In this document: positions 1 through 11,100 of the stretch, one piece after another
How positions within the stretch are numbered: position 1 is the first letter of the stretch
Layout: every line of letters starts with the position of its first letter
DNA from: Macrolepiota albuminosa
Taxonomy: Eukaryota; Basidiomycota; Agaricomycetes; Agaricales; Agaricaceae
Direction of reading: 5' to 3'
DNA length: 64,000 nt
NCBI GenBank assembly: GCA_027475525.1
Contig: JAMWFC010000046.1
Span: forward strand, 2,418,001 to 2,482,000
The notes under the pieces: model-generated
The model's database searches: none
Told to the model about the DNA's origin: nothing
The model's input: the letters and a program-made list of their open reading frames with translations, nothing else
Translations under genes and position numbers: made by a program

Positions 1-528
1 TCGATTACTCGTGGCGGCTCCTTTACTAAGTAGTGGGACACTCGCCCAGCTCACGGACACCGTACGTAGGACGGACAGAAAGTAGTCGGTTCGACATCAT
101 AGGTCATATCTATTTATGGGTCACGCTCGGAACAAACGTAAAATGAGAGGGGTTAACGATCAAGCTCAACGACTAATTGACTTCCAGTGTGGAGCAATGG
201 CTGTCGCGGAGTCAAAATGACGATCAAGGACGGTCGTAATTTATCTGATCGTCATTCCCATAGTAAATACCTGGTGGGGGGGACACGTCAACCTCATAAC
301 CTCGTATGGACTTGAGTGGTATTACCGCTATACCACGCGTCCCCTCATTCCACGCAAGGTCTTGATTATAAACTAGTCACTAGTCGGTTAAAAAAAGATG
401 CATAGATGAACCCATCTCATACAGGCATGAGCATATAAAGAGCATACGTAATGTTTTGTGCCGACATTGGAGAGCCCATCCTCGACAAAGCATATCATCA
501 CTCAGACAACTACTTAGCTAGATAGTAT
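1..528. other. Gene-free stretch at window start
   Basis: I see no coding region, tRNA or clear repeat here. It lies 3' of the leftward RPL7 gene and probably holds its 3' UTR and terminator. Confidence 0.5.
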
Positions 529-1760
529 CTAATTCATCTTTCTGATGAGGCTGTTGATGTTCTCTTCTCTGTCGCCAAAATCACCACCCTGGACAAAATG
601 CTTGAATTTTCGTGTTCTCCAACCACCTGTGGGGTTAGAGAGCTTGAAGGGCCACAGAAAGTTTGATGCCTTGGGGAAAAAATCCAAAAATGAATACGTT
701 ACCGGCGTCAGAATGTTATGCAATAGAAGTTGTACCTGTTTGAAGTTGGGCCCAGCGGTAAAAATTTCGTGAATTAGGTCCTCAACAGAAAGCATGTCAT
801 ATTTTCCAAGAGCTTGTTCGATAACGCCGTTATGAGAAAGGGGGATGCGCTGCTTATCGACCTTGCCATAACCACGTTTGTAGATGAGCTCACGAACCGA
901 CTTCAAGTTGGGCTCGCTGCAGACAAAGTAAGTTCATACTAATGTAAGACTTCAATGAGGAAACACACCCGTAGGCGATGTAGGGCTCAACAAGACGAAG
1001 CATTTGTTGCGTTGCACGTGTAGCTTTGACAAACACGCCATTGTTGATTTGAAGCAAACGAAGAAGCTGCAGGATTTTTCGAGGTTTAGGTGCGATTTCA
1101 TTGATACTTTTCACATGTTAGAACTCGATTTGCCTCTTTTACCCAGGCTAAACTGACTCACCCACGGATACGAATAACGAAGTAAACCTTCGGTTGAGCA
1201 GGAACATAAAAGTCACCTGCAGCCCGTGCCACCCGTTTCAAACGGATCTCCTCCCTCTCCCTCTGCTCGTACTCCTTTACGTAAGCTTCAGCACGCTTGA
1301 AAACAACTGTTCTTTTGGCCTTTTGCGCCTAAAAAACTTCATTAAGCACAAAACTCGACATATATTCAACCGAAAAGCAAAATAAAAAGTCAGTCCCGAA
1401 AGATGGTTAATTGAGGGCAACATTGCAGAACCACAAGTCCCACTAGCCGTCATTCGAATAGATCGCATACATCATAACCTGTTATGTTCCAGAACAGTAT
1501 ATCTCGATACCTACCTTTCGAGCAGCAACAGCAGCGGCGAGACGGTCCTCCCGGGCCTTTTCATTTTGCTTGCGTTTCTTGAGGAGAGTCTCCGGGACTT
1601 CGACAGCCTGGTGCAACAGGTAAGTAAAGTAGGTCGAGAACTCTACTGAAAAAGCAGTCCTTACCGATGCACTGGGGACGCTGAGTAGCCAGAGGCGCAT
1701 AGATCAGCTACAACAGCGGACTTGAAGATTTGGAAGGACATACGTGGTCGAGGGGGCCAT
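529..1760 (-). CDS. RPL7: 60S ribosomal protein L7 (uL30)
   Basis: Large-subunit ribosomal protein of the cytosolic ribosome. I trace seven exons on the minus strand: 1744-1760, 1665-1680, 1515-1607, 1162-1328, 969-1106, 736-916 and 529-669. They total 753 nt, or 250 residues, the usual L7 length. Recognisable L7 stretches are [55 protein letters not shown] and [16 protein letters not shown]. The first two exons are only 17 and 16 nt and together encode the first eleven residues, so gene finders may miss the start. The last intron (670-735) is 66 nt and has no in-frame stop, so a read-through would give 22 spurious residues. Intron 3 (1329-1514, 186 nt) is much longer than the others and carries a C/D snoRNA candidate. 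Identification is secure. Confidence 0.96.
1386..1483 (-). ncRNA. Intronic C/D box snoRNA candidate (snR39/snR39B/snR59-type)
   Basis: It lies in RPL7 intron 3. On the minus strand a box C-like ATGATGT (1469-1475, one base off RTGATGA) precedes a box D CTGA (1390-1393) by about 75 nt. Directly upstream of box D is ACCATCTTTCGGG (1395-1407), antisense to the conserved LSU rRNA stretch CCCGAAAGATGGT. By the five-base rule the target is the G of CCCG, equivalent to yeast Gm805; the neighbouring Am807 is the target of snR39/snR59. The flanks can form a weak terminal stem, seven of eight pairs. Yeast RPL7 introns are known hosts of this snoRNA type. The end coordinates are estimates. Confidence 0.68.
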
Positions 1761-3273
1761 CGCTGATCTTGAGGAGCGTCAATATCTTAGAGCACACTGA
1801 ACTTCCTGTTCTGGCGCGGTGGCTTGACCTGTACAGTCTGACGTAATAGTTTCTCACACCGCCAATTACGTAACTTTTCCCAAGCCTTAATTCAGAAGCC
1901 GGATTCTTCGGGGAGAGGATATGAGTTTGAAGTATGGGTCATGTATCTGACTTGTTGCTAAAATTCATGTTATTACACTTGTAGGTATGCTATTTGTATA
2001 GGTGCGAGCTTGTCAGAAACAATAGAATCCGAATGAGGCTGGAAACTAATCTTTCGAGTTGAGACTGATGGTTCGAAATTGGCTGGGAGAATGAATGAAT
2101 GAATGGTTTCTATTTATGCCGCCGGCAAGCCGCTATACAGGGCTAAGAGGCGGGGGTAGAGCCTGGCTCGTGCACTACTCCTAGTATTTTAACTGATAGT
2201 CTACCTATTTGCGGGCGTTGTTTGTAGCTTTTTGAGGTAGAACTCTCTTCGTTATCGATAAACAACTTGGTTGATTGCGCCAGGGCTTTAGCCGAATACA
2301 GTACTAGTGCAAGTCACGACTTCTCCAATGGTTAGGGTACCTAGAAAATTTTTGTAAAAATTTTCCGGGTTTTTTTAGTTTCATTTTTTCAAGGGTCAAT
2401 GTACAAAATATGTGTGTACCTCTTTGTGTCTGGCCGTAAAAAATTGATGTATGATTGAAGTGCTGCTCGAGGCCCGGGCGCGGAAGCTCCCGACACATCA
2501 CAAAGCGTGAAATAATGGAATCTGGAAAATCATTAGCTTATGTATATTTTTCTCGCGTTTTCCATACATTCTGCTCGACAGAGATTTTGCTGACACAAGA
2601 ATCTATCATACGGACTTGGAGAAAAAACAATTGCAATTGATCAGTTTAAATGCACGCACGCGCACTCGTATATATGCAAGAACTTGATTGTCTTCCCCCA
2701 TCTCATGCCCATAGCCACACTCACCAAGTTCTCCCTCATTCAATTCATCCATGTCTACGGTGCACGGCGCACTGCGGGTTCCTTGTTTCTGCGATGCCTG
2801 CAAGAGGCACCCAGACGGCTTCATTTAAAATCTGATTGCTCAATGCAAAGCAAGCTGAGTTTGCAGTCAAAAAGTACTGTTCTCATCATTGCACAAGTGC
2901 TGGGATCATGATAGCCATGACAATGCTGCAGAATCTGTGTAATTCCTGATAAGATTTGCTTAGTCATTGATTAGATATACTCAATGGGGTATTTCAGGGT
3001 TCGAAATCAATCTACCTCAAAAAAAAAAGAATTAAACTTAAGACATAAAAAATCTGTCCAAATAGCTCAGCAGCCCCTTCAAATCTGAACATATTCCGAG
3101 AGTGTCAAGAGAAAATACAACATTTTGAGGGAGGAGATAGTATTCCAATTTTGAGCGTTCCACGTATTTCAGGCCAAAATAGAGTGACGTATTCTTCTCG
3201 GCAAGCCGGCAAGTCATCCATCTTCGTCAAGTGTCTTTGTCATCCCGACGAGGTGATTTCTCTTATCCTCACC
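1761..3273. other. Intergenic, RPL7 promoter side to GHITM-like gene
   Basis: No convincing gene. It holds the RPL7 upstream region, a short GAAT tandem near 2090-2105, an AT-rich inverted repeat at 2344-2365, and the leader of the gene starting at 3274. The short open frames on both strands have no recognisable family sequence. Confidence 0.5.
2344..2365. repeat. AT-rich inverted repeat
   Basis: Ten-base arms GAAAATTTTT and AAAAATTTTC are perfect reverse complements around a GT spacer. It is followed by CCGGG and a T run. It could be a cruciform-type element or a remnant terminus of a small transposon; no second copy is seen in this window. Confidence 0.5.
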
Positions 3274-4615
3274 ATGCAGTCAACAATCCGACTGAGTAAT
3301 TTGTCGTTCCGTACACTCCTCTCACAGCCTGCGCGTATTTCTACTACTTGCTATGCTCCTGCGCGGTGCTTTAGCAGTTTCCATGCAACTCGCAGGACAC
3401 TACTCAGCAGGACACTACTCAGCCCAAGAAGTATTGTCTCCATTGGACCAATCTCTGCCAAAGGTTCGCGCACGTTCATGACTGAAGGAACTCACGTTAC
3501 GCAAAAACCTCAAAGTATTTCGTGGCAGCGCATGGCGATGACGGCGGTATTTTTCACTTCTCTCACCTCCCAGCATGTAGACTCAACTTTGTCGTCCTTA
3601 TATAGGCAGGTGTTGCTGGAGCAGTTGTAGTAATCGAAGGAATATTTAACCGAGAGACAAGGGACTCCCTTACTCTTGGAGAGAAGTCGCTGCTCCATGG
3701 CACCTTCCAGTACACGGGTGCTGGACTGGCTCTAACTGCTCTTGCTGCTCGACAGATGTTTCGTTCTGGTGTTACTTTCAGAATAATGGCAGCCAATCCT
3801 TGTGAGTCATGTCATATCGTTCTTCAGGACGTTTTGTCATCCTTAATTACTTTTACAGGGGTGGTCCTTGGTATCAGCCTTGTCGGAAGCATTGGATCGA
3901 TGATGGGTGTGTTCTACACCCCACCCGAGAAGACTTTTCAAAAGCATCTGTTTTGGCTGGTTAGTTATGTCTTCTGACTGGATATTTCCATTCCTGCTGA
4001 TTGGATTTTAGGCTTTCAATGGGTTCCAAGCCGCTACGTTGAGTCCACTTTTCTTCCTCAACCCCGCACTTCTATCTCGAGCCGCATTGTATACCTGCGG
4101 TGTCGTTGGTTCCATTTCATATGTTGGTGCCACAGCAACGTAAGGCAACTGTCATTCTGCGTTTCTGGTAGAGCCTGAGGGATGCAAAATAGGACAGATA
4201 AATACCTCAACTGGGGTGGGCCACTCCTTGCTGGTGTCACAGTTGTGGCTTTGAGTTCGCTTGCGCCCATGGCCCTACCTCTCGGCATGCGTGGCCTTGC
4301 TATCACCGAAGCCATCTCTCTTTATGGTGGGCTAGCTGTCTTCAGTGGATTTGTCCTTTACGAGTGAGGACGACTTGAATGCTATGTCATTATCAACTAC
4401 TTCACTGACTTGAATATCCAGCACGCAGAAGATTTTGAAGCATGGACGTCTCGCGGAACATGGAGCGATGAAGGCTGATCCGATGAACGAATCCATTAGT
4501 CTGCAATTGGACATGATCAACATATTGTAGGCACTATTCTCTCTTCATAGAATTCGCTAACTCGGTTTACAGCATCCGTCTTGTTCAAATTCTCGCTATG
4601 AATCAAAGGAAGTAA
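3274..4615 (+). CDS. Mitochondrial Bax-inhibitor-1 family protein (GHITM/TMBIM5-like)
   Basis: Multi-spanning inner-membrane protein of the BI-1/TMBIM superfamily. The animal homologue GHITM/MICS1 is linked to cristae structure and cation/proton exchange; that role is family knowledge, not shown here. The N-terminus after ATG 3274 is a long, Arg/Ser-rich, acid-free segment typical of a mitochondrial presequence. Hydrophobic blocks follow: GTFQYTGAGLALTALAARQM, VVLGISLVGSIGSMMGVFY, the AFNGFQAATLSPL region, and GPLLAGVTVVALSSLAPM. The C-terminal part ends with ESISLQLDMINIFIRLVQIL. At least five introns of about 50-60 nt were traced. The presequence contains a 15-bp tandem duplication. Identification to superfamily is solid; orthology to GHITM is likely. 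Confidence 0.85.
3394..3423 (+). repeat. 15-bp tandem duplication in presequence
   Basis: AGGACACTACTCAGC occurs twice in a row and duplicates five residues (RTLLS RTLLS) in the predicted mitochondrial targeting sequence. It keeps the frame and differs in period from the 77-bp duplications, so it looks natural. Confidence 0.85.
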
Positions 4616-4701
4616 ATCTCGTGATATAAACGATAATTTGTAGCTAATTCAGCTAGTAATGACTAAGTAATAACACAATCCTTCTCCGATCACTTTTGAC
4701 C

Positions 4702-7208
4702 TCAGTCGGTTGTGCCCAAGTCCTGCAAAGTCTGTACAAACCCCCCTGGGTCCACGATATCAGTGCCACCATAAGTTACTTTTTTCCCTGTCCGGTTAGC
4801 CCACTCCTCAAGGTTACCATATTCAACATATCCTGCTCCACCGACCATGAACACCATACCCTCTGCAAACGCCATGCGTCTTCCCTTGGTTGTCCCGCTG
4901 CTTCCTGCGGCACCCGGTAACACTGTGTGGGCGTGTCGGAGCGCACGAGGATCCAGGAATATATAGTCGTCTGTATCTTGCAGGGATTGGTTCGAAGCAG
5001 AGGATGAATCCATCAGAGCCTCCACGAGGCGTGTAACTGGAAGCAACTTGTTCGTAGGTAAGAAGTTTTTGACACCGGATATGAGATTCTCGAGGGCGCC
5101 TCCCTCCAGGCGGCCAGCGAGCTACATAGATTCTGCGAGGTTAATGCATTCCGCGATAGAAATCGAGACTTACTCTGTTGCCTAATGCACTGAAACCCTT
5201 GAACAATTCTCCACCCTGTCCTGCAACTGAGCCAAGATTGGGAGTCTGAGATCCACTAACGGCGCTCGTTGAGGTTGTCATGCGTGAGATCTCTCTTGTA
5301 CGCCTGACATAGTCGAACGCAGAAACATCGGCACCAGCGACCTTGAGTTCCTTCTCGAGTTCATTGATATCCTCGCGAGAGATAGAATTGTCCGGTGATG
5401 AGAGGTAGAAGACAAGTACCAAGCGCAGCTTATCGATGGAAGTGAAAGCGCCATCAGCTCGTGGGGCGCGAAGAGTTTCAAAAATGCTTGCGACTGACTG
5501 TGAAAGACTGTTCAGTGAGGCTTCAGAAAAGATGGAAAGAGTAAACCTGTTTGCCGATGGCTTCTTCAAGGCTGAAAAGTTCGTCGAGTCCGCGCAGCTT
5601 GATATTTTCTAGAAGTGCACTGGCAATATTCATGTGTGTGTCTAGTGTCGCTTTGCGGGCTGTAAGTTCGGGAAGTTGGGTGATAGCCGTTTTGAGGTGC
5701 GCAGCGTTCGTGGAAAGATCCCTGTAAAAGAATCAATTGACACTTCATAAGTAGCCGACGTTTGTATACTTACAACTGTGAAATATCATTAACATTGCTA
5801 ACACCGGTGCTCCGCGTAATTTCTGCAGCGTCCAGTTTATACTTGTTCAACTCACTATCGATCTCTTCTGCTACTTGCGGGAAGGGGTTCGCAGCATTTC
5901 GTTGCCAGAAGAAGTCATTGGAATCAAGGTCGTATTCCTTTTTGGCCTGATCTTTCGAAGTTACGATGACACGGTTAAGTTTCATCTCGAGACAGTCAGA
6001 GACAAGAGCCTGATATGTCCAACCATGCGATAAGACTGAAACAAGGTCTACATTGCGATCAAGAATGAGAAGAACTAAAACAAGATTCTCTTGAGCATGG
6101 GGTGAGACGTGGTTTGCAGTAAGAGCGTACGAGGTCGTTGAAGATTTGAGAGCCCTGAATCCTGTACAAAAAGATTGGAAGATGAAGAGGTAGATCGTGA
6201 TGTTGTGAGAAGGGCATCCCGGATCTTGCTATCCAATCTCTTTGCAACCATCTCAGCAGCATTGCCGCGTGGGGCACGGATGTACGGGACATGACCTAAT
6301 CACGAAAAATCACCTCAGCGGTTTCAAAAGACGAATTGAGTGCCACAAACCCATCGTTACGACAGCACTGAAGAGTCCACTTGCCACCCGTTCTATTTCT
6401 TCCTCGACCTGCTGATCGGTGGATGACGGTGAATTGAGAATATAGTAACTCGAGCGCGGAATTGCAGGCATTTCGGATTTAGGACCACTTAAATGAGCTT
6501 GAGGAGGTGGAAGGAGAGAAAACAAGGATGGGGATGGTGCGATAAAGGAGAGATATTGATCAAGCAACTAAACAATGTCCCAGGACCAAATGAGGACCAA
6601 ATGAGTCGACCGATGTGCAGATGAATAGTACAAACCTGACAGATGAGTTCTCCTGTCCCATCTTGTGCGGAAGAAGAGGCTAGCTCCTCCAAGAGGGCCC
6701 GCGGTAGAGGCTCAACGAAGTTAAGGTAAAAGGATTCGTATAGAGACTTGCGAAGATCTTCCGCTATTCGTCGGACATTGGCAAGGGTAGGTGAAACGAA
6801 GTAGACCGCCGGTACATCTGGTAGAGGCGGCCGAATCGAGTGTAGTTGACTAAAAGGACAACGTCAGCTCTGGTTATAGATCATAAGTCGTCAATATCCC
6901 ATACACATGAAGTGTGACTCCTATATCACGGATATCCTGCACGCGTAAAACAGTTGCAAGGACATCCTTGGTCTGTTGATCTAGGACCAGTATCTTCCAG
7001 ACCGGAGGGCCTGTTGGCAATGAATTTTTGGCGCCGAAACCTTGCTTACCCGTAATGGTCGTCTCGATGGGGCTATTTAGATTGAGTAGAGCAAGAATTG
7101 CATCTGTTTGAGCTCGCTGAAGAGTTGTAGGGGTGTTACTGGCCTGAAATATGTTAATCATAATAAAAAAAGCGATGAAGATCGATTAACCTGTCGTATT
7201 GTACTCAT
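4702..7208 (-). CDS. SLY1: Sec1/Munc18 family protein Sly1
   Basis: SM protein that binds the syntaxin Sed5 and promotes SNARE assembly in ER-Golgi and intra-Golgi transport. ATG at 7208 opens a six-codon first exon, then [20 protein letters not shown]. Conserved Sec1 segments follow in order: [39 protein letters not shown] (near 6020), [33 protein letters not shown] (near 5430), and the C-terminal [19 protein letters not shown] before the TGA at 4702-4704. The gene has many short introns. One, near 6575-6605, contains a 12-bp tandem (AGGACCAAATGA twice). A CACGTGA box lies 50 bp upstream of the start. Confidence 0.93.
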
Positions 7209-8108
7209 GGCCTAACGTAACAACCTTGAAGGGCATCCACAACGTTTGTGATACGCCCACGTGACTCTAATTTACGCACTCAATCCATGGCCCGTTGCCA
7301 GACTTCACAGCTTATAATACAGAATGTATACTCAGGAAAAGCTGTCGTCTGCAGCTGAAGTAGAGCATCAAATCTACGTTCGCGAGGTAGGCAAGTGTTC
7401 ACCATTCACTTTCATCGAATCTCGAGTCTCGAGTCTCCCTGCATTTCTAGCAGTGATCACGGTCAGTACACCTGCTCTCCATGGCGAGCTACCCATAAGA
7501 AGCAGTTATGGCATGCACTATAAGTAAATGAATAAACTTTTTGCTATTCCTAGATTAAGACAAGCTTGGGACAAAGAAGCAACCAAGGCTCCATCGGTCT
7601 TTCTGGGTGCCGAGAATGTCTCAAGATATGTCAGTTAATTAGATAGACTATGACAGTTACCCCGGTTTGAGTGCATTCACTTGTGAATTGCACCTTTATT
7701 ATTGCAAGCGCAAGCATCATTCTTGTTTCTCGAGTGACGACACTGTTAAGATACCCTATCCCCGATAGCTACAGATATTGACTTAAGTATATGTGATGGA
7801 TGAAATTCATTTTTTGCTCTTCTGACAATGTGGAGAGGACGGCCTGACGTCGTATTCCCTCAAAGCTTCTTGTTCATTGCCCATCGACGCGTCCGACAGT
7901 TGTGCGTACGAGCACTTTATAAGTGAGGAGAGGTGAGGAGGGGATGTTCTAACCGGTCATTGTTGCCCAATTAGGAAGGTAGGACAGGTGGTCCGAACTT
8001 CATGGAATCCGTGTTGACTTTGAGTTCATAGGTCGTTTGTTCCCGAAAACTATACCCTGCCCGCTGCGGCATTTGACGACCATAGGCACCCAGTGCGACA
8101 GGACTATT
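7209..8108. other. Divergent intergenic region, SLY1 / DUF221 gene
   Basis: No gene supported. It serves as promoter for SLY1 (leftward) and the membrane protein at 8109 (rightward). An E-box lies at 7258. The open frame at 7324-7527 has no family resemblance. Confidence 0.5.
7258..7264. promoter_or_regulatory. E-box CACGTGA upstream of SLY1
   Basis: CACGTGA, 50 bp from the SLY1 start. The same TCACGTG/CACGTGA core is found just upstream of SYO1 and between the HIBADH-like and kinase genes. Such sites bind bHLH factors of the Cbf1 type. The hexamer is expected by chance about fifteen times in 64 kb, so function is only suggested by position. Confidence 0.3.
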
Positions 8109-11100
8109 ATGTCTATTCCTCGAGGCGTTCTTCCTGATTCAGTACGACCGCGACGACCAACCTTACCACGACAGAGCCCCGAGAGCTCCTATATACCTCC
8201 GAGTCCAGGATTACCCTTGATATCTACATCATATATCCCCAGTCCTCCCACTGATCTGTTGAAAATCCCGCCCACCTCAGGTTCGAGTATGCTACCTCTG
8301 GTCACGACAGCATCCGGCCTAACCAGTCAGGTTGCCCCAACCACTATTCCATTCGTTGATTCTATCAGCAATCATGTAACTAATGCAGATACAATCGGAC
8401 TGCAAATATCCCACTTCGTTACAGCGTCAAGTTTCCAGACCTCCACAGACCAATCTATCGCAAATCTTCGAGCGGTGTGTATCGGAAATGGGCTGGACTC
8501 GTCATCGGTGGGCATCCTATCGTCGCTGATCATTCCTACTGCTGTTGGACTCGTCATTTGGGTGCGTGGTATCGGGTTTGTCGCGTTCAGGAGACTGATG
8601 ATACTTTCATTCCTACTGCTGTTGGACTCGTCATTTGGGTGCGTGGTATCGGGTTTGTCGCGTTCAGGAGACTGATGATACTTCTCATGCTCTTCCAGTT
8701 GTTCTTTGGAATTGTTCGTCCGCGGTTTCGTCAGGTATATGGGCTTCGAGAATGGTTTGTTCAGCCAGAGTGAGTTAGTCTCTTGCACGGTAGAGTTTGA
8801 GCTGATTCATTCAAAGCCTTCGGCCTAAACCTCTTGGAACAGGCTTTTTCGCGTTCCTTTTTCCACAAGTGCCCCTCGTGCCCTCTCTTCCGTCCAACGT
8901 ATTTGGTTCAGGCCGTTCAGCGGCAGAGAATGCTGATCTTTTCCCTTCTGACGAGCAACTCAGCCAACGTGCCCTGTGGACCAGCTTGTTGGTAGTCCTT
9001 GGCTGGTCGATCACCGGGCTCGTAGGAGCACTTCCTCTCTACCTTGTGTCAACACCATGCTTAGCAGAGAGTGGGGTCACAGTCGCATTTGGAGGTGCCT
9101 ATTCACTTCTGCAGGACCTCAGCGTCATACGCCTTCTTCGTTTGTTTGACAACGGCAGCGTCTCCTCATTCCTGGTCGAAATTCGGGCTCCTTCCATTCC
9201 TCTTGGCGATCTACAAAATTCCCGTGTGCGCGTAATCGTCTTGACTGCCCTGACACTTGCCTTGGGTGTCATTCCTGCTCTCTGTATAATAATCAGAGAA
9301 TTTAACCAACTAGTCGCACACAAGACACGATTCACGGATATATTGTGTGAAGGGAAGGAGTTGGGGTGGCTGAGTGCGCGTAGTGCACCAGGATTCGTCG
9401 GCTGGGGTGAAAAACGCTTGAAGGATTTTTTCCTTCAAACAGGCCTTAGTTTTTCTATGCAGCCAAGGAACGGGGGAACGGATTCCCAGACAAGAAATGG
9501 AAATAGAAACAGAGGGAACCATGGATCAGAGGAGATGCAGCCGCTCACAAAGGCAGAAGAGGCAAATGTGGAAGTGGATGTTCAATGTCTCTTTTCTGTA
9601 GGGTAAGCTTTTCAACGCTTGTTTGCAAAAATTGTGTTCACTATTTATTCAGTGATACCCATTCGTTGGCCCTTTTAATCGATGAGCGCGATGAAATCCT
9701 GGAGAACCTCGAAATAGCGGAAACACGATATATTGGTTCCTTCCGAGTTACGACTCCCGATCCCTCAGTTGCAGACTTCCAAGCTAATCTGCAAATGGAT
9801 ACTGATCGGCCATACATCAGCCGCCCTCTTCCTCTTGGCCATCAGTTGCAGACTTCCAAGCTAATCTGCAAATGGATACTGATCGGCCATACATCAGCCG
9901 CCCTCTTCCTCTTGGCCAAATGCGGCTCGAGTGCGTATCGTTGTTTACTTTGATAACTCACAACTGACGTAGTAACTAGCGCGCACAACGTGGTCGACGT
10001 AGGCGCGCCAATCCCGCGCTCGCAGCCTCTTCTTTAGCACCTACCTCTTTTGTCGCCCCTTCGATGTACTACAAACTTCGCGCTGTTCGACTTAGTGGTG
10101 GCCGCTTTGTCGATCTGGCATTGACAACTCCCCAGTATACCTGAGAGTCACAATTCACGCGTTTCTGACAGTCGTTTCTCGAGCTGAATCGTAATTCCGT
10201 AGCCTATGGGCGCCTTTCCATCAGTAGCCCCGAGAAATCTAGTCAGTTTCGTCCCTCTAATAGCGTTGCCCCCGAGGAGAATTTCCGGATGTCTATTCCT
10301 GACCCAAGGCGGTTCGGTCCGAACTACGCTGTCGATGACTCTATGATTGATGAGGTGCATGAATTTGGTGTCTTGCCGCAACAATACGATGAACATGAGG
10401 ACCTTGTTGATATGAAGGAATGGGTGGATTTGGGCGATCAAGCTCTCCAGCGAATGGAGAGCGAGCCCAATGGTCAATCTGTTTCTGGCCCCTCAACTTT
10501 CAGACGACGGCCAGAGAAAATTGAAGCTATCCCGTCTGCGCGTCGTGAGACTTTTCCACTCCGAAGCTTCTCCACACCCGCAGTGCAGCCTCCACATCTG
10601 CGTCTCCAGCCTGTACAGCCGTTTGTGCGACCTCTCGATGGATTAAATTATGATGACCTTGGTCAAGTCTATGCGGACATCACTCAGTGGCGTTCAAGGC
10701 TCAAAGCCATCAATACAGCGATAGCAGAGGCGCAAAACGACAGTTATAATGATATCGCAGATGGAACAAGGATCAAGGGGTGGCTGATGGTTGGGCGCGG
10801 ACTGAGGCATATACCCGGTATCCAGCTCATCGATGGGCGGGCGAAGGAGGATATTAGATGGGATGTGCTGCAGAACGAGAGGAGCCCTTTGGACGTATTG
10901 GTATTCTGGGCTATTCTCGTCATCGTTATCGTGCTGCTTGCTGCTGGCGGTGAGTGCTACCTTTCCATTTTCTCCTCGTCATCCTTCTTGACAACGCAGC
11001 AGTCACTGCCGTTTCGGGTTTATCACTTTCAACAGCACCTGACGTGGGGCACTTCCTTTCTTTCTTGAATGCTCTGAATTCTGCAGACTTGATACCGGCT

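Noticed and set aside
2998..3030. Possible tRNA B-box (ggttcgaaatc)
   Set aside because: No matching A-box, acceptor stem or anticodon arm could be built around it.
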